Shown: one piece after another, positions 1 through 10,545 of the stretch
How the letters are laid out: each line of letters begins with the position of its first letter
Numbering within the stretch: position 1 is the first letter of the stretch
Source: Heliocidaris tuberculata
Taxonomy: Eukaryota > Echinodermata > Echinoidea > Camarodonta > Echinometridae
NCBI GenBank assembly: GCA_025618425.1
Contig: CM046836.1
Coordinates: 24,125,030 to 24,189,029 of the forward strand
Length of the DNA stretch: 64,000 nt
Direction of reading: 5' to 3'
The notes under the pieces: generated by a model
The model's input: only the letters and a program-made list of their open reading frames with translations
Database searches by the model: none
What the model was told of the DNA's origin: nothing
Position numbers and translations under genes: made by a program

Positions 1-235
1 AAGAACTGTGGAAAAACGGGCATTCCCGGCATCCTGACTGCCAGGAAATTCCCGTGAAAAAAAAAAACGGCAAAATTTTTTACAGTGCAGAATTTATAAT
101 AGGAGGTAGGAAAAAAATGCTCTCAGATGTGTTCTTATAAAATGTCTGTTTATCGTCGTTGGAAATATTTGTTTTTATGCGTTATCAATGGTTCCATAGT
201 GAGAAAGCTACAATGGGGTCTATACAGGAATGATT
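1..235. other. AT-rich non-coding sequence
   Basis: Contains an A-run near position 60 and no open frame, tandem repeat or element end that I can support. Confidence 0.5.
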
Positions 236-828
236 TTAAAGGGAAATCCAACTTTAATAGCAAGTTGCTTTGAAAAAAGGAGGAAAAATCACAGAAGCAG
301 ATTGGTGAAAGTTTGAACGAAATCGGACAAGCAATAAGAAAGTTATGAATTTTTGAAAGTTGTAATCACTATGCATATGGGAATTTCAAATTGGCTGAAT
401 AGGTAATGTCACTGTGATGTAGCTGTGGACAACTCCCCCATTCGCTCTAACACACAAAATGACTAAAGTGTCACTTTTTTTCAAAATACATTACTCAGTA
501 GGATCTTTTCGTTCATGAGGACCTATAGCAATATGCTATCTCCAAGATATTTTGAGTACTGCCCCGAGGATAAAAGCGCCTCGAAGAAAACCGCAAATTA
601 ATGATATTTTTGTGTACGACAAATGGGAGAGTTGTCCACAAAAATGTCACAATTGACTCACCAAATTGCCAGTTTGAGATTCGCATAGATTGTAGTGATC
701 TCATTTTTCAAACATTCATAACTTTCTTAGTCTTTGTCCGATTTCTTTCAAACTTTCACCATCCTGTTTTTCTTAATTTTCTGCTTTCACACAAATCATC
801 TTATTACCAAGGTTGGATTGCCCTTTAA
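236..828. mobile_element. TTAA-flanked foldback element, family A (copy 1)
   Basis: A 593-bp element bounded by TTAA at 236-239 and 825-828. Just inside, AGGGAAATCCAAC on the left is matched in inverted orientation by GTTGGATTGCCCT on the right. The two halves are an imperfect long inverted repeat: the left-half motif GAACGAAATCGGACAAG returns as the reverse complement TTGTCCGATTTC near 737. No transposase frame is present, so it is non-autonomous. TTAA target sites are typical of piggyBac-type transposition; the superfamily assignment is inference. Other copies are at 13680-14214 and 50619-51120. Confidence 0.8.
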
Positions 829-1682
829 TACAGTCGAATGTATGAATCTGTTTGAGTTGTACTGTGTGATACTAACAAGGCAAAGGGATATATAGCATTA
901 TAGTATAGTAAATAATCGGGTATTCTGGGGCTAATCATGCATTGATTTACAGTGTATATCATTTTTTAGAGTAAGTGAGTTCATGATATTATGCAGATAA
1001 AACACTTCATTTCAGCATAACAAAAAAGTAGTTTAATTACAGCATATACCACAATGACAGAACACTCTGTTTAGTGGCATATGTATATGGTTTTATTTTC
1101 ATACAGATGCACGGTTGACCCTTCTACCTATGTGTGTGTGTGTGTTATTTATTTATTTTTTTTTAATTAAGGGAGATCAAATTTTCCTGTTACATATTGC
1201 TTTTTTCTTCGTTCATGTTTTAGAATTTTATTCTGTACATTGTTTTAGCAGTGACTAGTATGTGATACAGAAAATGGCCAAAGACGTTTCGCTTTAATAG
1301 ATTAAGTAGTGTAAAGTGTAAACTTTAAGATATCTGTGCCATATATCGATCGGCAACCCGTTCCTTATCGCCTTTTTGCCTCTCAGCAGACGCTGTTGTT
1401 TCAATTTTGGTATTGTAATCCAGAGTATATGAACCACCCCTTCATTTTTCATCAAGAGACATAAACAAAAAAATATTTTTAAAACCTCGGTCATGAATGC
1501 TGCAGTAATTGAATCCAAGGAAAATATCGTTGAACACAAGAATAGTTTACTATGTGCAATACAGTTTCAAGTATTATTCCTATTTTTAAAAACTATATCG
1601 TGTATTTTCGCCGTATATGGTTATATCGCGAAGAGATGATAGCTGATTTGTAGTAGATTTGAACTTATTATAGTTCAAACAC
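829..1682. other. AT-rich non-coding sequence
   Basis: Holds a short (TG)n near 1131 and T-rich runs. The small open frames here are not distinguishable from chance. Confidence 0.5.
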
Positions 1683-2013
1683 ATCATGTCTTTAATTGTA
1701 GCTTAATTACAGCTTGAACAGATTGAAGCTTGAATAAAATTAATCATAGTTGAGCAAAGATGATAGACATAATTATCATGTCTTTAACATATCGTAACTT
1801 AATTGCAACTTGAACAGATTTAAGCTTGAACAAAATTAATCATAGTCGAGCAAAGATGTTAGACATATCATGTATTTAACATATCGTAGCTTAATTGCAA
1901 CTTGAACAAAATTAATCATAGTTGAACAAAGATGATAGACATATCATGTATTTAACATAATTATCGTAGCTTCATTGCAACTTGAACAAAAATAATCATA
2001 GTTGAATAAAGTT
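1683..2013. repeat. Tandem repeat, ~92-bp unit, about four copies
   Basis: Units begin at ATCATGT at 1683, 1775, 1867 and 1943. The first two are 92 bp; the third is 76 bp and the fourth about 71 bp, by internal deletion. Each contains a segment like GCAACTTGAACA followed by AATTAATCATAGTTGA. The copies differ by scattered substitutions, so the array is not brand new. No coding frame runs through it. Confidence 0.8.
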
Positions 2014-2735
2014 GATTTAATACATAGGCGTACGAGTCGGGGGATTTTGAAAGTGGCGATATTCGGGGACCTCGCTGCCCAAATATTCTCATATATGAGC
2101 AGGAAGGTGCCCAGATATATGCAATTTCTGTACATTTTCGCTACAATAAGTGGCACATCTTTTTGTCAACATTTAAAACTAGAAAGTTGATATTGGGTCA
2201 AAAGACGTCAGCCCTCCTCGCGAAAACGTGCCTATGATTGAAAAGATGGCATTGTTCTGATTGATAACGTAGCTGGCGTTAGGTCAAAAATTGGACAAGA
2301 TTTAGACCTAGTTCGAGCAATTCAATTGAGGAACAAATTGATTTATAAAAACACTAATCAATGGTTAACTGTGAAGGCTATAGAATAAGAATGATATTAG
2401 ATTATAATGATGATTATTTGTTTCATAGAAATGCCTAAGATCTTAACATATTTTCTCTGTGTGTGCCTATTTTTTGCTTAACAAAACTACACGCAAGCCA
2501 TTTCCTTAGTTGTGGAAAATGAAATATAATTATGTTAGGATGTTGTAAAGTACTAGATTACGTGTGCCTTATTTCACCAATATATGAAAAATGGATGCAC
2601 TTCATTTAGTAAAGTAATTTGTGAATTGTATGTAAGCTATTGCTTTGTTTGTCATTATTTACATTTCTCATCCAGTTTAAATGGAGGTCACAGTGATAAA
2701 GAGTATAAGCCATGGGAGAGGGAGAGAGTTTTTAA
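2014..2735. other. AT-rich non-coding sequence
   Basis: Short overlapping frames on both strands at about 1944-2190 have no recognisable motif. I see no repeat structure here. Confidence 0.5.
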
Positions 2736-3126
2736 GGGAGATAGATAGAGAGAGAGAGAGAGGGGGGGGGGGGGCATTGTAATTAAGATGAACTGTTGCA
2801 GTGCAAATCAGGAAAGAAGTGAACAGAAATGGGAGATCAACAGCATCATAGAGAAACAGGGAGAAAAGGAGAATATTGACATGATATAGAGGGGATTGTA
2901 TTCAAGAAGAAATATAGATTGTTACTCTTGCAAATAATACAAATATGGAAAGAAGTGGACAGTAATGGGAGAGAATCTCAGTAAAGGCAAGCATCATTGA
3001 GAAACAGAGAGAAACAGAGGGAGGGAGAGAGAGAGGGGGAGAAATAAAGGGCAGAGAGTGACAGAGTGAATATACTAGAGAGAGACAGATAGAGAGACAG
3101 GGATACAGATAGAAGGATAGGAAGAG

Positions 3127-3183
<57 letters not shown>

Positions 3184-3248
3184 ATACACAGTGACAAAGA
3201 GAGAGAAAGAGAGGGAGAATGGGAGACAGAAGGAAAAGACAAAATGCT
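2736..3248. repeat. Purine-rich region with (GA)n and a duplicated segment
   Basis: (GA)n at 2743-2762 is followed by a G-run, and a longer (AG)n sits at 3132-3180. Between them a diverged ~90-bp segment occurs twice (about 2796-2866 and 2925-3015), recognisable by GGAAAGAAGTG and CATCAT.GAGAAACAG. The apparent Ser/Leu-rich frames on the minus strand are translations of the microsatellite. Confidence 0.7.
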
Positions 3249-3249
3249 A

Positions 3250-3903
3250 GAGGGCACACATAACATTGCATAACATGATAAGTAATTCACCCGCTCGCAA
3301 TGCATTCTTATGAGGCGGAGCAAAGTTAATAGGATAAAAATTGTATCGAGTATCTGTCCTCTGTAAATTTTAAGAAGGCAAATGATGTTTAATAGTCATA
3401 ATGTTATTGATTTGACCCCTCGGCTGAAATGAGCTTGTCTTTGTGTCTTTTAAAGGGTTTATATTATCTCAGTGCATTTCCACTATTTCAGCCTGCGATT
3501 CGGCGGGAGTTCTGTTTAGCCCCTTTTTCAGATTCAGATTCAGATTCAGATTAAGTTTATTGATCCAATAGGATATTCATTTTGTCGGCATTACATGAAG
3601 CACATATACAATTTATAATATAAACACAAATAGATAATAAACAGTAGCAAATTTACAGTAACATATAGCCATAGGAAACGCAGCGCAGAAACGCAGATAT
3701 ATCGTTATTACTTTTGTTATCGCCGGGAAAATGCCCAAATAAGGCACCTACTTTTTAATAGGGAATTTTTATATTTCGTCTCTACTTTGAACATTAGAAC
3801 AAATTCCACCCCAACGTTGTCAAAAAATGATTTTTTTAAATTTTTAATTATTACTGTCGATTTAACACGTATGGGCCAGAATTACTTATAATTATGAGTC
3901 CTT
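3250..3903 (+). repeat. Segmental duplication, copy 1 (with LINE-tail insertion)
   Basis: This segment matches 4511-5427 in direct orientation, sharing long runs such as the stretch from ACTCATCTGTCC-like sequence at 3350 to GCCTGCGATTCGGCG at 3490. It lacks the family E element found in copy 2: at 3862-3865 it has an intact single TTAA in the context GATTTAACACGT. It carries its own insertion at 3529-3703 that copy 2 lacks. Confidence 0.85.
3529..3703 (-). mobile_element. LINE 3'-end fragment, antisense
   Basis: Absent from the paralogous copy at 4511-5427, so it is an insertion. Read on the minus strand it ends in CAATAAACTTAATCTGAA followed by further TCTGAA units. A poly(A)-signal-like AATAAA followed by a short tandem repeat is typical of CR1/L2-type LINE 3' termini (family knowledge). 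The fragment is too short to contain reverse-transcriptase sequence. Confidence 0.55.
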
Positions 3904-4510
3904 TCATAGCCGCTGCGAAGCCTAGCCTAACGTTGCTAGGAAAGCGTTGGCTGCTTGCGGAGCTTTGCGAATGCTCTAAAATAATATTAGAATAGCTCGT
4001 AGGCAATTTTAAGCAATTTTAGTAATCACTTGAGGGTAATGAGGTCCTATTTTATGTAATTTGAGACAGTATTGAGTAAAAGTGTCGAATGAGAGCATCA
4101 AAAATCACATTATTGTAGGTCAGATGAGAGCGGTTTGTGTGCAATGTAATGTAGAAAACATGGAACCCCCCCCCCCCCCCCGTTCCCCAATCTCTCTCTC
4201 TCTCTCTCTCTCTCTTTCTTCTCCATTGGACTCTCTTACCCCTCCCTCCCCTTTCCTTCTAGCTTTTCTCCATATACAGGATGTAAAGTTTTTGTATAAT
4301 TATGTAGAGCAGCATCGAACATGAACTAGGCGTAAATGCATGATTGTAGTCAAAGTCAGTATTGATCCAGGAGTCGTTTTTAACCCCTTTTCCCAAAAGC
4401 TTGGACTACAGAGCGAATGTATGGTATACCAATCTTATCAGTAGACCAGACTCTTTCAATTAAAAGCAAAATATCAAATATTTTCAAGATAATATTATGA
4501 ACTACTCTAT
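3904..4510. other. Non-coding spacer with C-run and (TC)n
   Basis: Contains a C-run at about 4167-4180 directly followed by (TC)n to about 4215. The open frame across it only reflects these repeats. Confidence 0.5.
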
Positions 4511-5427
4511 AGGGCACACATAAGTAATTCACCCGTTCGCAATGCATTCTTGTGAGGCAGAGCAAAGTTAATAGGATAAAAATTGATTAAAGAAATTCAT
4601 ATCAAATCGAGTATCTGTCCTCTGTAAATTTTAAGAAGGCAAATGATGTTTAATAGTCATAATGTTATTGAATTTACCCCTCGGCTGAAATGAACTTGTC
4701 TTTGTGTCTTTTAAAGGGTTTATAATTATCTCAGTGCATTTCCACTATTTCAGCCTGCGATTCGGCGAGAGTTCTGTTTAGCTCGTTTCAGCCTTCATTA
4801 CTTTTGTTATCGCCGGGAAAATGCCCAAATAAGGCACCTCATTCATGAGATTTTTAAAATCATTTTTGTCTCTACCTAGGACATTATAACGAATTCCACC
4901 CCAGCGTTGTCAAAATATGATTTTTTTTAAATTTCGATTTAACCCTTTCAGGACAAGAATTATTCAAGGGCTAAATTGATCACATTTTGTTCTTCAAATT
5001 GCCAACAATAATATTTTTCTTTTAGTGCTACATGGTTCTAATAAAATGTAATGTCTTCGAAAAAAACTATACGTGGTTACAAACTTTGTCAAAATTGGAA
5101 AGAATTGCCAATTTTGATAATTGGAAAGAATTGCCAATTTCGATAAGAAACAGTGATTTTGAACCTCTTAATATGTTGCCAATTTAAGAATTTTGGAGTT
5201 TATTCTCCTTTTAAAAATTCCTGGCATCAAACGCAATATGGTCATGCATCAAAAATGGACATAACGTATGCAGAAATTTTTGTTTGTTCTAACTCGTGCA
5301 TTTCAGTGGTATATTTTTTAGAGCTCTGAATCAAAAGATCTTGAAGAAAACCACAAAATGTGGTCAGTTGTCTCGAAAGGGTTAACACGTGAGCAAATGA
5401 GGACCACAATTACTTATGTGAGCCCTA
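4511..5427 (+). repeat. Segmental duplication, copy 2 (with family E insertion)
   Basis: Direct repeat of 3250-3903. It lacks the LINE tail of copy 1, but the context GATTTAA|CACGT is split here by the family E element at 4939-5385. Outside the insertions the two copies align throughout with scattered substitutions and small indels, so the duplication predates both insertions. Confidence 0.85.
4939..5385. mobile_element. TTAA element, family E (copy 1), with paralogous empty site
   Basis: Bounded by TTAACCCTTTC at the left and GAAAGGGTTAA at the right, a perfect 11-bp terminal inverted repeat that includes TTAA. The homologous empty site at 3862-3865 has a single TTAA, so insertion duplicated these four bases. 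There is no coding capacity. A second copy lies at 62810-63226. TTAA-specific insertion points to piggyBac-like mobilisation (inference). Confidence 0.9.
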
Positions 5428-5796
5428 GAGGGAGAGTAGATAGTGATACAGTTGCATGGATCTATATTTCTAAATATTTTAAAACTATATAGTTTTGAAA
5501 AAGACGTAATGTTCCAAATTTAACTATCAGTATTCTTGTTATGAAATTTGTTGGCATAGGTCTTTTTGGCGTTCACTCATGATGTGACGCCATAGTTTTG
5601 GTTATGAAATTTGTCATTTTATGCAAGCGTACTTTGAACTTGGCACTCTGTGCATGACCTTGGCACCGTGTTCAGCGCTGATGCGTTTGTTTATATAGAA
5701 TAATAGTCTTGTGTCCCGAAACAGCCTTTCAATTTTATTACTTTGAGCGATCTCAGGGCAGTCGGAAGTGAAAATCCAAGAGCGAAATAGTGCCGG
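5428..5796. repeat. Diverged dispersed repeat shared with 7560-7690
   Basis: The part from about 5540 to 5690, with GTTATGAAATTTGTCATTTT, GCAAGCG and TTGGCAC words, resembles about 7575-7690 in the same orientation. Termini cannot be set from two diverged copies. Confidence 0.4.
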
Positions 5797-6196
5797 TAAT
5801 TACCCCCAGGAAAACTACCCCCGGACAACTACCCTCTGGACATCTACCCCCTAGGACAATAACCTCCCGGACAACTACCCCCAGGAAAACTATCCCCCAG
5901 GACAACAATACCCCCCAGGACAACTACCCCCCCCCCAGGAGAATTACCCCCAGGACAAATACCCTCCAGGAAAAACTACTCCCCCCATAAAATGACGATT
6001 ACCCTGATATCCCCCCCCCCCCGAACAAAAGTTTAGCCCCCCCCCCTCCCCGGACAACTACCCCAGAATCCGGGGGTGGGCAATTGTCCAGGGGGTAGTT
6101 GCCCAGGGGTAGTTGTCCTGGGGGTAGTTGTCCTGGGGGTAATTGTCCTAGGGGGTAGTTGTCCGCGGGGTAATTGTCCAGGGGGCAGTTGTCCGG
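5797..6196. repeat. Minisatellite arranged as an inverted repeat
   Basis: The left arm (5797-5975) repeats variants of AGGACAACTACCCCC about ten times. The right arm (6065-6196) repeats the complement GGGGGTAGTTGTCCT about eight times. The arms flank a C-rich centre with an AAAATGACGATTACC interruption. The arrangement can fold into a large hairpin, and the right arm has regularly spaced G-runs on the plus strand. Unit length is about 14-15 bp, with insertions of extra C or G. Confidence 0.85.
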
Positions 6197-6899
6197 ATAC
6201 GGTGGAATCCACTCTCTAAGTATAGGTTTTCCTGTCCAATTTCGTCAAAATAGCACCCAAATGGTCGATAATAGCATGCAATTTAGAACGAATTTGAACG
6301 ACGACCAGTATCATCTTTCAATTAACACATACTTTCGTTCATTTTGATTTTTATTTCATTGTGCGATCGCCAATTTTTGTCAAACTGAATTGAAATAACA
6401 AAGCTCAATTTAGTAAACCAGTTGAAGAGCATTCAGTTTCGTCTACAAATGTAAACTGTAGGCGTCAAACATTCAATTCCGTCTACAGGCGAGCATCTAA
6501 TGTGGAATGTGCACAATCCTAATCATCCCACATATATCTCTTTATTTGTATTGCTTTATTTGTGTATGAAAAGAACATTATATCAGTGAGAACTTAAAAA
6601 AAGTTTTTAAAAGATTGCAAAAGAAAGAATGAACAATATGAGCAATATTCATCTCATAAAAGACTATGGGGAAAAAAAATGAACCAGTTGGGCTTGGATG
6701 GGTTGGGTGTAGGTGATGATTGGGGAGAGATGGAATAATGACCCTCATGACTGTGTTCACAAAGGAATATAATAATAGGGAAAGATCATTGCCAACTCCT
6801 CATCCCCCCCCCCCCCTGCCTTCATATAATGCGTTATACTGTATGTTGTCCTGATCGTTCTTATTTGAATGCTCGCTAGATGTGCTAAGAAGCCGTACG
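6197..6899. other. Non-coding sequence with a C-run
   Basis: Holds a C-run near 6805-6818. Nothing else is identifiable. Confidence 0.45.
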
Positions 6900-6947
6900 C
6901 CGATTTAGGTTTTCTATAAACGAATTGAAATAGAAAACCTAAATCGG
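6900..6947. repeat. Perfect 18-bp inverted repeat (hairpin)
   Basis: CCGATTTAGGTTTTCTAT at 6900-6917 is exactly complementary in reverse to 6930-6947, with a 12-base AT-rich loop. Its function is unknown. It is shorter than a typical animal miRNA precursor. Confidence 0.85.
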
Positions 6948-7430
6948 GCTGAAATCTAAAGTCAAGCAAGAATGACCATGATGACGGATGTGTATTGCCA
7001 AATTGATTGACATTTTGACCCATTTGAATATGTTGTCGTTCGAAAATGACTGCAATTTGACGAAGATGAATGTTCTAGAGATTAAAACTGAACCGTGAGA
7101 ACAGCAGGTTTACTTAAAATTCACTCGAACTTCAGTGACATAATTATGACGAATTTTCCCCTTATTTTGACGAAATTGGCCGGGAAAACCTATATCATGC
7201 ATATTAATTCATGCACAGATTGGCCGGGAAAACCTATAGTATTAAATTCACAGATTCAGTTAAGCCGGGTTGACATGCAGTGGATTCCACTATTTTGAGC
7301 TTGGATTTCCACCCTAAAACGAAGTGATCCTTATACATGTTATATCATAATAATTATGACTCCTCGAGGAGTTGATTTTTCTTTGAAAAACAATGACGTG
7401 TCTCTGTGTGGTTCCATATAGGTGGATCGA
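6948..7430. other. Non-coding sequence with a short direct repeat
   Basis: TTGGCCGGGAAAACCTATA occurs twice, near 7176 and 7220, about 44 bp apart. No gene is evident. Confidence 0.5.
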
Positions 7431-7435
7431 GCAGG

Positions 7436-7475
7436 ATGTGTGTGTGTGTGTGTGTGTGGTGGGGGGGGGGGGGTG
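7436..7475. repeat. (TG)n followed by a G-run
   Basis: Simple dinucleotide repeat at about 7438-7458 continuing into a G-run with few interruptions. Frames through it on both strands are artefacts. Confidence 0.9.
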
Positions 7476-8216
7476 GATGGGAGGGGTCGGCCTTCCCGAT
7501 AAAAAAAACAACAACAAAACAAACAAACAAAACCAACGTAAACTTGCAATACTGTCAAAATATAATGTGCCTATTTTGACATTCATAATGTGACGTCATA
7601 TTTCACGTTATGAAATGTAAGATTTTATGTAAGCGGTGAACTTTGTGAACTTGGCACTGATGAAAACATTTGGCACTGCAATGGAAACGTTATTTACTTA
7701 ATAGTCTTCTATCAGCTCAAAGCTCTTAAATGTTGTTAGTTGTACGCATTTGACAGAGGGAGAGGAAGAGATTAACATGATTAATAGCGGATGAAGTATT
7801 CCCCAAAACTTTTACCCAATTATTGGACTTAATCCCCCCAAACCATTTTTTTGCGGATGATAAAGGTATATGCCTGTTATGATTAACCACAAAACCGGAA
7901 AATGCTAAGAGCTTTGCGGACCTCTCTACTTGTCGTATATACAGTTCATATCAAACTAGGTCTCGAAGAGCGACTACTCTACGGAAGAATTGAGGTGTAT
8001 CAATCATGCCAATAGTACCGTGTTACTGCATGTGAGTGAATCAGGGGTTACGCAAAAAAAGACGTCGCACGTCCTCCAATGTAAAGAATAGAAGCCCGCG
8101 AACAATGGAAGTTTAAACTAGGTTTAACATCATAAAGGACTATATGCACAGCTAAGCCAAAGAACGACAACACTATTTTCCCCACGAAGCTAAGTACACA
8201 TCTTCTCTTGTATTAG
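7476..8216. other. Non-coding sequence
   Basis: Includes the second copy (about 7575-7690) of the diverged repeat described at 5428-5796. Nothing else is supported. Confidence 0.45.
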
Positions 8217-8332
8217 CTCGAGGTGAAAGTGTTATTTCATTTTGCAAGTAATCCTATACTAAATTAAGTGCCACTGGTAGATCCCAGGAAAACACATTTG
8301 CAAGTTCAACAAGATCGTATGCTCTCATATAG
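8217..8332 (+). other. Candidate non-coding (5' UTR) exon
   Basis: A pyrimidine-rich acceptor (TCTTCTCTTGTATTAG) precedes 8217 and a consensus donor AG|GTAAGTAA follows 8332. All three plus-strand frames contain stops, so it could only be non-coding. It could be an upstream exon of the membrane-protein gene that starts coding at 12105, joined through an acceptor such as ATATTCAG ending at 11954. Chance pairs of splice-like sites are common at this scale, so support is weak. Confidence 0.2.
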
Positions 8333-9249
8333 GTAAGTAACTGTAATCGTTATTATTGTAGTTATTTGAGAAGAGGTCTATAGCTCATACAGTTTGTTAT
8401 ATCTTGATTTTTTAATGTATATAATATTTTGTGTGATTGCAATTGTAGTATATGTCATTTCACACGAACCTGTTTTCTTTCTGACTTGTATAGAACCAAG
8501 GGGGTACTTTAACCTAGTACCTCCTTAATTGGTAGAACTTGGTGTTGGGATGGTACAATTATGGTGAAGTTCGGAAGCTATAATATCATCCACCGAAACT
8601 TCTCACCTCTCATGGTGCCTCTTGGCCCGCTTATACATGTACAAGCTTATCTGAAGATAACCTTGTACTCATACCCCCCCTCAGACTAGCTCTTTTATGG
8701 GTGAATAGGCTTCAATAGCTATTGTGTGTATCAGCAGGCCCTTTTCCAGGCTAGATCATTCATACAGGAGAGGAAAATAATTATTTAAAATTTCACTTTC
8801 AATTCTGAATCCCCTAATTTGTGGCACAGTAAGAGTAGAAGAGTCCATGAATCAGGTAATCTAGCAAATTTAAGAAAATTAAATCTTGCTTAGAGCAATT
8901 TTGTTGTCTGTTTTTGACTGCTGCAACAGTGAATGTTGGACACAGTCCCACATAGGCAAGGGCCCATGAGTGCTCTTGGCCTATAAATCATATGCTTATA
9001 TTATATCTGCCCCGGATAAATTTCCTCAGCTCTCTTCATGCTCTTTCTCACTACTCTCTAATTGCTTCTATTTTAGATTTCATGTCTTCATATTCCTATC
9101 CTTATGCAAAACTCACACTCTCCAAGACTGAAATAACTTTACTTTCTATTCAAAGTAATTGCACAACCGGACTATATGTTGGCTGCTTGTCCATCCCAGC
9201 CAGCCGATGTATATACATGTGTAAATGTTTTGCCATACATGCCATAGAT
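8333..9249. other. Non-coding sequence
   Basis: An 87-codon frame at 8992-9255 has no recognisable domain and ends inside the hairpin repeat. I see no element ends. Confidence 0.45.
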
Positions 9250-9340
9250 CACTGATCTCTACGAACTTTTTTCCCGTAGAGATCAGTGCCATGGATCACT
9301 GATCTAGCTACGGATTTTTTTTCCGTAGAGATCAGTGCCA
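9250..9340. repeat. Two tandem hairpin units
   Basis: CACTGATCTCTACG at 9250-9263 pairs exactly with 9275-9288. About 49 bp downstream the unit recurs (about 9297-9337), with a two-base insertion in the left arm that spoils perfect pairing. Both loops are T-rich. The sequence between the units reads CCATGGAT. Confidence 0.8.
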
Positions 9341-9691
9341 TGCATGGATAACGCTATAACTAATTCCCTCAGAAGGAATGTCGGGTCAAGTCTAATGTCC
9401 CTGTCAGGGGTCATTGGGCTCATGTGTCTATACTTTTTATAATAGTTCTCTGAGCGTGCAGGTACATGTAAATATATACGAGGATTTATGGGAACCTTCG
9501 ATCTCTATTTCAAATTTCTGACTCTGGACTAAAATAAAAGACTCTGAGATGGACCTTTTTAACTTATTAGTAGAGCTGGGTTTTTTATTTGACAGTTAAT
9601 TGTTAGTCGTAATACACTACCGTGGTACTTAGAAAATGCATGTCCTACAGGATGTCAATTTTTATTACGATGGTTTTAAAGTAGCATATCA
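9341..9691. other. Non-coding sequence
   Basis: AT-rich; nothing recognisable. Confidence 0.45.
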
Positions 9692-9699
9692 CCTAATAC

Positions 9700-9889
9700 C
9701 AGTGGCGGATTTAGGAGGTGGCACTTCCGGCCCGTGCCCCCCCCCCCCCCCCACCTTTGGAAGAAAAGTGTACATTGTGCCTCATCTTTTTTAAATTGTG
9801 CCCTCTTTTGGAACAGATAACCCTTTTTTTTTTTTTTCCTTGTCAGAGAGTGAGTGCCCCGTTTTTACAAAATAATGGATCCGCCCTTG
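9700..9889. mobile_element. hAT-like non-autonomous element (copy 1), perfect 8-bp TSD
   Basis: Starts CAGTGGCGGATTTAGG and ends ATGGATCCGCCCTTG, imperfect terminal inverted repeats. It is flanked by CCTAATAC at 9692-9699 and again at 9890-9897, an exact 8-bp target duplication as expected for hAT transposons. The interior holds a C-run and a T-run and no coding sequence. Related copies: 12526-12685, 22990-23210, 37453-37704 and 48660-49211. Confidence 0.9.
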
Positions 9890-9897
9890 CCTAATAC

Positions 9898-10545
9898 ATG
9901 TAGTATACCTCCATGATAAGAATTCCTAAATGTGAGTTTAGGAAGTCTTATATCAAGGAGGCACTAGCTATAGGCAAGCTTGCCTAGTACCTCCTTTTCA
10001 TAAACGTACTTTGTAGATTGAGCAGTCTATTCGTATAGACCTACCGATTTCACTCCAATACTCGTATCCGTCAAACTCGGGCCCCCATCACTAGGAATGA
10101 TTCACCAGCTTATGTAATTATGTCATGTTCTGTCAGCAGAGTATCGGTTTTAATGCAAAGAGTTACAGTATAGTTAAACCGGAATGGTGTGTAGAGCTCA
10201 TATATTCCTGCAATAATTAAAAAATATTTTTAAAAGGTTATGCTATTCATAGTAACACTGAAAAAACTCCTTGCAAAACTTTAACACTAACTTGTAAAGT
10301 GTTACACTTTCCCGGAGTTCCGTATTGACCGCGATCCAACACAAATCTGGTAATTTTTACCCCGTTGCCTCGTTATTTCAAGCGCAACATCTCTATTCAA
10401 ATTACCAAATTCCTGGTGACCTATTGACCGATTATACATATGATATATACAAAATAATTTATACTGATTTTTTTTTTTTTTTTTTACCTAGGCGTTTTCT
10501 GTGTGGACTGTCCTGTTAAGGAAATGTATAGGCCTATAATAAGGG
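9898..10545. other. Non-coding sequence
   Basis: Contains a T-run at about 10470-10485. No gene or element ends are evident. Confidence 0.45.
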
